Below, piece after piece: positions 7,345-10,533 of a stretch of 10,533 nucleotides of DNA. The DNA comes from BMS3ABIN04 sp965554225. Lineage in GTDB: Bacteria; Bacteroidota; Ignavibacteria; Ignavibacteriales; Melioribacteraceae. Position numbers and translations under genes: made by a program. Each line of letters begins with the position of its first letter. Positions within the stretch are counted from its first letter, which is position 1. The notes beneath the pieces are model-generated. The model did no database searches. It was given only the letters and a program-made list of their open reading frames with translations, and had not been told where the DNA came from. The stretch spans positions 1 through 10,533 of the forward strand of contig CBEVZC010000102.1 of assembly GCA_965554225.1 (NCBI GenBank), in the 5' to 3' direction.

Positions 7345-7370
7345 AATTTTATATATAAACATATAAAATT
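7345..7370. repeat. AT-only inverted repeat upstream of pat
   Basis: A perfect 10-bp inverted repeat, AATTTTATAT (7345-7354) and ATATAAAATT (7361-7370), is separated by 6 bases and lies 15 bases upstream of the pat start codon, between it and the acs terminator. On the minus strand this is where a -10 region for an independent pat promoter, or an operator covering it, would be expected; TATA-rich hexamers abound. Because it is made only of A and T in AT-rich DNA, chance is a serious alternative. Confidence 0.35.
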
Positions 7371-7375
7371 ATCAT

Positions 7376-7414
7376 AAAAAAAGAGGTTTCAATCCGTAGA
7401 AAGAAACCTCTTTT
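7376..7414 (-). terminator. Rho-independent terminator after acs
   Basis: A perfect 12-bp stem pairs 7379-7390 with 7403-7414 (arms AAAAGAGGTTTC and GAAACCTCTTTT) around a 12-base loop. Read on the minus strand, the transcribed RNA ends in seven consecutive U (complement of A 7376-7382, four of them within the stem). It begins 11 bases after the acs stop codon. This is a strong intrinsic terminator for satP-acs transcripts, lying inside what otherwise looks like one operon. The mirror-image strand has only four T after the stem, so it is less likely to act in the plus direction, where no gene ends nearby. Confidence 0.85.
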
Positions 7415-7425
7415 GAGGAAGAAAA

Positions 7426-9459
7426 TTAATAGAGTTTTTTAATTTCTTCAACTATTTGTGGATTTGCTAATGTCGTTACATCACCGGCATCTTGTCCTGC
7501 AGCAATTGCACCCAATACTCTACGCATAATTTTACCAGAACGAGTTTTAGGCATATCAGGAACAATCCATACTCTGCCAGGTTTAGCAATAGGACCAATC
7601 TCTGAAGCTAAAGTGTCAGAAACCTTTTTCATTAATGCTTCTGATGGCTCAACGCCAGGCTTTAGAGAAACAAAAATATGAGGAATTTTTCCCTTGATAG
7701 GATCTGCAACCGGAACAACTGCAGCTTCACCAACTTCGTCTACCATAAGTCCGGCAGATTCAAGTTCTTTGGTCCCGAGACGGTGACCGGCAACATTTAT
7801 TACGTCATCAATTCTACCTAAAATGCGGAAATAACCGTCAGGAGCTTCAACAGCGCCGTCGCCTGCCATATAGGGCCAATCGTGCCAATCTGTACTTTTG
7901 GGATCTTTATTGTAACGAGCAAAATATTGATTTTTAAATCTCTCATCATCACCCCAGATAGTCATCATTAATCCAGGCCAAGGATTGCGAATTACAATAT
8001 TACCTGCTTTCCCGCTACCTTTTGGAAGGGGATTTCCATCTTCATCAAGAATTTCGGGATAAATACCCGGTACTCCAGGTCCAGCGCTTCCAGGTTTCAT
8101 CTTATGAAGTCCCGGAACAGTTGAACATAAAAACCCACCGGTTTCTGTTTGCCACCAAGTATCTACAATAACAGCTTCTTTTTTCCCTACGGTATTATAA
8201 TACCAACGCCAAACATTTGGTTCAATCGGTTCACCTACTGTGGTCATGTGTTTAAAATGGTAATTATACTTTGCCGGTTCATCCGGGCCTACTCTTCTAA
8301 GTGCGCGGATTGCGGTTGGGGAAGTATGGAAAATATTAACATCAAGTTCTTCAGCAACACGCCAAGGACGACCAGCATCCGGATGTGTTGGAACACCTTC
8401 AAAGATAACCGAAGAAGCAGCAAGTGCCAAAGGTCCATAAACAATATATGAATGTCCAGTAATCCAGCCTATGTCTGCCATACACCAATAAACGTCCTCT
8501 GGATGAATGTCCTGAATATATTTTGATGTGCCTGTAACATAAGACATATAACCACCAACAGAATGCTGAGCACCTTTTGGTTTGCCGGTTGTACCTGATG
8601 TATACATCAAGAATAATGTATCGGTTGAATCCAGACTTACAGGTTTAACTTTAACATTACGATAATCTTTTAAGATATCATTAACAAATACATCTCTGCC
8701 TTCAACAAGCGGCGTTTTAGCAGAATACTTACCTGGATATCTTTGCCAAATTAGTACTTTTTCAACATGCTGTCCCTCTTCTTCTGCATGACCACATGCA
8801 ATATCTGCTTTTTCTTTATGATCTAATAATTTTCCACCACGGTAATAGGAATCCATAGTTATTAGATATTTACTTTTTGCATCTACAATTCTATCTGCAC
8901 AAGCTTTACCGGAAAAACCTGAGAATACTTGCGAATGGATTATTCCGAGACGTGCGCATGCAAGCATAGTAATAGGTAGCTCCGGTACCATGGGCATATG
9001 TAATGTAACTGTATCACCTTTTTTTAAGCCGCAATAATCCCTTAGAACAGCTGCAAATTCATTTACTTTATAATAAAGTTCCTGGTAGGTAATATGAACA
9101 ATTGCTTCATCTTCCGGTTCAGGCACAAAATGAAGAGCGGTTTTATTTTTATACTTAGCTAAATGTCTATCTATGCAATTATAACTGGCATTTAGTTTCC
9201 CCCCGACAAACCATTTCCAATGTGGAGGATTGCTTGTGTCTAGTGTAGTTCCCCAATATTTATCCCATGTCAATAGATCCGCATAATTTTTAAAACATTC
9301 AGGGAAATTTTCCTCACCAAATTTTTCTAAAACGTCAGGATCAGTTAAATTTGCCTGGGCGATAAATTGAGGATTGGGTTCAAAATATTCTTCTTCTTTC
9401 CAGTGCACCGCTATTTGGGCTTCGGAAACAATGTTTTCATTTTTTTCTTCATCAGCCAT
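7426..9459 (-). CDS. acs: Acetyl-CoA synthetase (AMP-forming)
   Basis: Acs activates acetate in the cytosol: acetate + ATP + CoA gives acetyl-CoA + AMP + PPi, via acetyl-AMP. All adenylate-forming motifs are present in 677 residues: the phosphate loop YTSGTTGKPKG (286-296), WWQTETGG (435-442) including the Trp that restricts the pocket to acetate, MAGDGA (531-536), the hinge motif GRIDDVINVAGHRLG (548-562) and PKTRSGK (637-643). K643 is the catalytic lysine that Pat/AcuA-type enzymes acetylate to inactivate Acs. It is slightly longer than the roughly 650-residue E. coli enzyme, with an acidic N-terminus and extra residues around 205-265. GTKELESA replaces the commoner GTAEIESA, suggesting a distinct Acs subgroup. 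An AAGGAG site (9469-9474) 9 bases before the ATG fixes the start. It lies 46 bases after the acetate permease gene and is followed by a strong terminator. Propionate could be a poor alternative substrate. Confidence 0.96.
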   Translation of the reverse strand: MADEEKNENIVSEAQIAVHWKEEEYFEPNPQFIAQANLTDPDVLEKFGEENFPECFKNYADLLTWDKYWGTTLDTSNPPHWKWFVGGKLNASYNCIDRHLAKYKNKTALHFVPEPEDEAIVHITYQELYYKVNEFAAVLRDYCGLKKGDTVTLHMPMVPELPITMLACARLGIIHSQVFSGFSGKACADRIVDAKSKYLITMDSYYRGGKLLDHKEKADIACGHAEEEGQHVEKVLIWQRYPGKYSAKTPLVEGRDVFVNDILKDYRNVKVKPVSLDSTDTLFLMYTSGTTGKPKGAQHSVGGYMSYVTGTSKYIQDIHPEDVYWCMADIGWITGHSYIVYGPLALAASSVIFEGVPTHPDAGRPWRVAEELDVNIFHTSPTAIRALRRVGPDEPAKYNYHFKHMTTVGEPIEPNVWRWYYNTVGKKEAVIVDTWWQTETGGFLCSTVPGLHKMKPGSAGPGVPGIYPEILDEDGNPLPKGSGKAGNIVIRNPWPGLMMTIWGDDERFKNQYFARYNKDPKSTDWHDWPYMAGDGAVEAPDGYFRILGRIDDVINVAGHRLGTKELESAGLMVDEVGEAAVVPVADPIKGKIPHIFVSLKPGVEPSEALMKKVSDTLASEIGPIAKPGRVWIVPDMPKTRSGKIMRRVLGAIAAGQDAGDVTTLANPQIVEEIKKLY

Positions 9460-9505
9460 ATTGTTAATCTCCTTATTTTGATTTAGAATATTATTGTTTT
9501 AATTT

Positions 9506-10078
9506 TTAGCCAATTGGCAGAACTGTTTTTCCATAAGTTTCATTTAGAACTTGAGCAAGTGCTAAATAAACCGCAGAAAAACCGCAGAATATTCCTTCCC
9601 ATCCAGCAATTACACCAACCGCTGCACTACCTGTTGCATCTTTTATTGCTAAAAGCCAGAACAAAACAAATAATGTAAAAAACACTACCTGAAGCGCTTT
9701 ATTATGTTTCAGAGTAGCAATCCACATTACAAATGTAAACAAGCCCCACATAAACAAGTATGCTACCATGCCGCCTTCTTCAGGACCGGCAAACCAGGCA
9801 TGGGCTTTTCCTAAAACAAGAAATACAAGAGTTAACCAAAAAAGGCCGTATGATGTAAATGCTGTTGTACCAAAGGTATTACCCTTTTTCCATTCCATCC
9901 ACCCAGCAAAAACTTGAGCTAAGCCTCCATAAAAAACGCCCATTGCAAGAACCATTGTTCCTAAATGATAAATGCCGGCGTTGTGTAAATTGAGTAGAAC
10001 TGTTGTCATCCCAAATCCCAGCAACCCTAATGGAGCCGGATTTGCGGTGGTGTCTACTACACGAGTTTCTTCTGCCAT
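9506..10078 (-). CDS. satP: Acetate/succinate permease of the SatP (GPR1/FUN34/YaaH) family
   Basis: This 190-residue inner-membrane protein imports acetate (and possibly succinate), probably with protons or as part of a channel-like oligomer as in the E. coli SatP family. The family signature NPAPLGL (13-19) starts the first helix. About six membrane segments can be seen (near 15-35, 38-60, 72-92, 104-122, 127-145 and 150-178). Other family blocks are GGLAQVFAGWMEWKKGNTFG (51-70), TSYGLFW (75-81) and, at the end, GWEGIFCGFSAVY with LNETYGKTVLPIG. The length is essentially that of E. coli SatP (188 residues). A GGAGG site (10084-10088) lies 5 bases before the ATG, supporting the start. It is the first gene of the run and lies 46 bases upstream of acs, so it probably shares a transcript with acs. 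Exact substrate range cannot be read from the sequence. Confidence 0.93.
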   Translation of the reverse strand: MAEETRVVDTTANPAPLGLLGFGMTTVLLNLHNAGIYHLGTMVLAMGVFYGGLAQVFAGWMEWKKGNTFGTTAFTSYGLFWLTLVFLVLGKAHAWFAGPEEGGMVAYLFMWGLFTFVMWIATLKHNKALQVVFFTLFVLFWLLAIKDATGSAAVGVIAGWEGIFCGFSAVYLALAQVLNETYGKTVLPIG

Positions 10079-10204
10079 GTTAACCTCCAGTAATTAAAAT
10101 AATAATGGAATTATGAACTAAAAATAATTTCACATTAAGCGAAACTATATCTAATTAAAATGTAAGTTAAGGGAACTGATGTTCAATTCTTGAAGGATTT
10201 AGGA

Positions 10205-10216
10205 TAAGATATCTTA
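10205..10216. promoter_or_regulatory. 12-bp perfect palindrome upstream of satP (candidate operator)
   Basis: TAAGATATCTTA is a perfect 12-base palindrome, 127 bases upstream of the satP start codon. A dimeric regulator could bind it, and the distance would suit a site near a promoter with a leader of roughly 100 bases. No second copy was noticed in the window and no regulator gene is adjacent, so the role is speculative. Confidence 0.25.
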
Positions 10217-10444
10217 ATGAATTATTTTTGTGACAGGTTGTAGAACTCTGGGACTTTAAATTTCTTTCTTTTCGATGAAAAATAATTAAAGCTTCTGAAA
10301 TAAATCTTTTTTTACAATAATACTCAGACCGTAACATTTGGCATTTCTATAAACCTAAAATAATTAAATATTTTGGTTGACAAAAGAAAATCAGCCGGTG
10401 TTTGTTTTATATAAAAACTTTTTAAAGAGTACAGTCTATTTATG

Positions 10445-10470
10445 ATAGAAAACACTTTTGTATTTTCTAT
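10445..10470. repeat. Inverted repeat / hairpin in the far upstream region
   Basis: ATAGAAAA (10445-10452) and TTTTCTAT (10463-10470) form an 8-bp stem. After one C-A mismatch, two further pairs (AC with GT) close a TTTT loop. No T-run follows on either strand, so it does not look like an intrinsic terminator; it may be a binding site or a chance AT-rich structure. Confidence 0.3.
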
Positions 10471-10533
10471 GAAAACTTAAAAACTACTATAGCAAGAACT
10501 TCTTAATTCATGCGGTCATATAAACGTGGAAAA

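Larger units (their letters stand above)
10079..10533. other. Upstream region of the acetate genes, no gene found
   Basis: This 455-base AT-rich stretch holds no convincing gene on either strand. It should contain the promoter and control sites of satP-acs, reading leftward, and possibly a promoter for a gene beyond the window's right edge. I see no clear sigma-70 pair, no sigma-54 GG-N10-GC element, and no full TAnnTTTG box at a sensible position for satP. TTGACA at 10377-10382 on the plus strand has no well-spaced -10 box, although TATATAA occurs at 10408-10414. Two palindromic elements are listed separately. The last bases contain an ATG (10510) with eight open codons that run off the edge; this is too little to call a gene. 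Confidence 0.5.

Noticed and set aside
8149..8451. Plus-strand open frame of 100 codons antisense to acs
   Set aside because: acs is conserved here and the antisense frame has no recognisable features.
10377..10414. TTGACA plus TATATAA as a rightward promoter
   Set aside because: The spacer is about 25 bases, too long for a sigma-70 promoter.
10510..10533. ATG followed by eight open codons (MRSYKRGK) reaching the right edge
   Set aside because: It is too short to judge and has no good ribosome binding site; it could be the start of a rightward gene but this cannot be supported here.

Overview
The window most likely comes from the Bacteroidota/Ignavibacteriota side of the tree. Two things point that way. 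The left-hand gene encodes a DUF5686-type outer-membrane protein with a carboxypeptidase-regulatory-like N-terminus, a family typical of Bacteroidota and relatives. The DNA is AT-rich, yet several genes carry clear Shine-Dalgarno sequences (GGAGG, AAGGAG), which fits Ignavibacteria-like lineages better than classical Bacteroidetes. This placement is inference; there is no rRNA or marker gene here.

Layout: (1) 130-2520, plus strand, an AT-rich outer-membrane beta-barrel gene. (2) 2521-2987, mostly non-coding, holding an island of GC-richer, strongly structured DNA (about 2766-2865) that resembles an integron attC site, followed by a small one-helix membrane protein ORF (2988-3146). (3) 3143-10078, minus strand, five genes transcribed right to left: satP-like acetate permease, acs (AMP-forming acetyl-CoA synthetase), a Pat-like GNAT/acyl-CoA-synthetase-like protein acetyltransferase, acuB (CBS-CBS-ACT) and acuC (class I HDAC-like deacetylase). 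(4) 10079-10533, non-coding upstream region of the acetate genes with palindromes but no convincing promoter.

The five minus-strand genes form a coherent acetate uptake, activation and control module. SatP would bring acetate in and Acs would convert it to acetyl-CoA. The Pat-like enzyme would acetylate the conserved Acs lysine (K643 in the PKTRSGK motif) to switch Acs off, AcuC would remove the acetyl group, and AcuB would sense nucleotides and/or a small ligand. A perfect 12-bp intrinsic terminator just after acs separates satP-acs from pat-acuB-acuC, so the enzyme and its regulators are probably made at different levels.

The most noteworthy points are: the combination of Bacillus-type AcuB/AcuC with a reversed-order (GNAT first) Pat in place of AcuA; a Pat synthetase-like part that has lost both its phospho-histidine segment and the core of its ATP-grasp domain; the acs/pat terminator followed by an AT-only palindrome; and the isolated attC-like structure. 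I see no wholly new system. The module is built from known families in an unusual combination.
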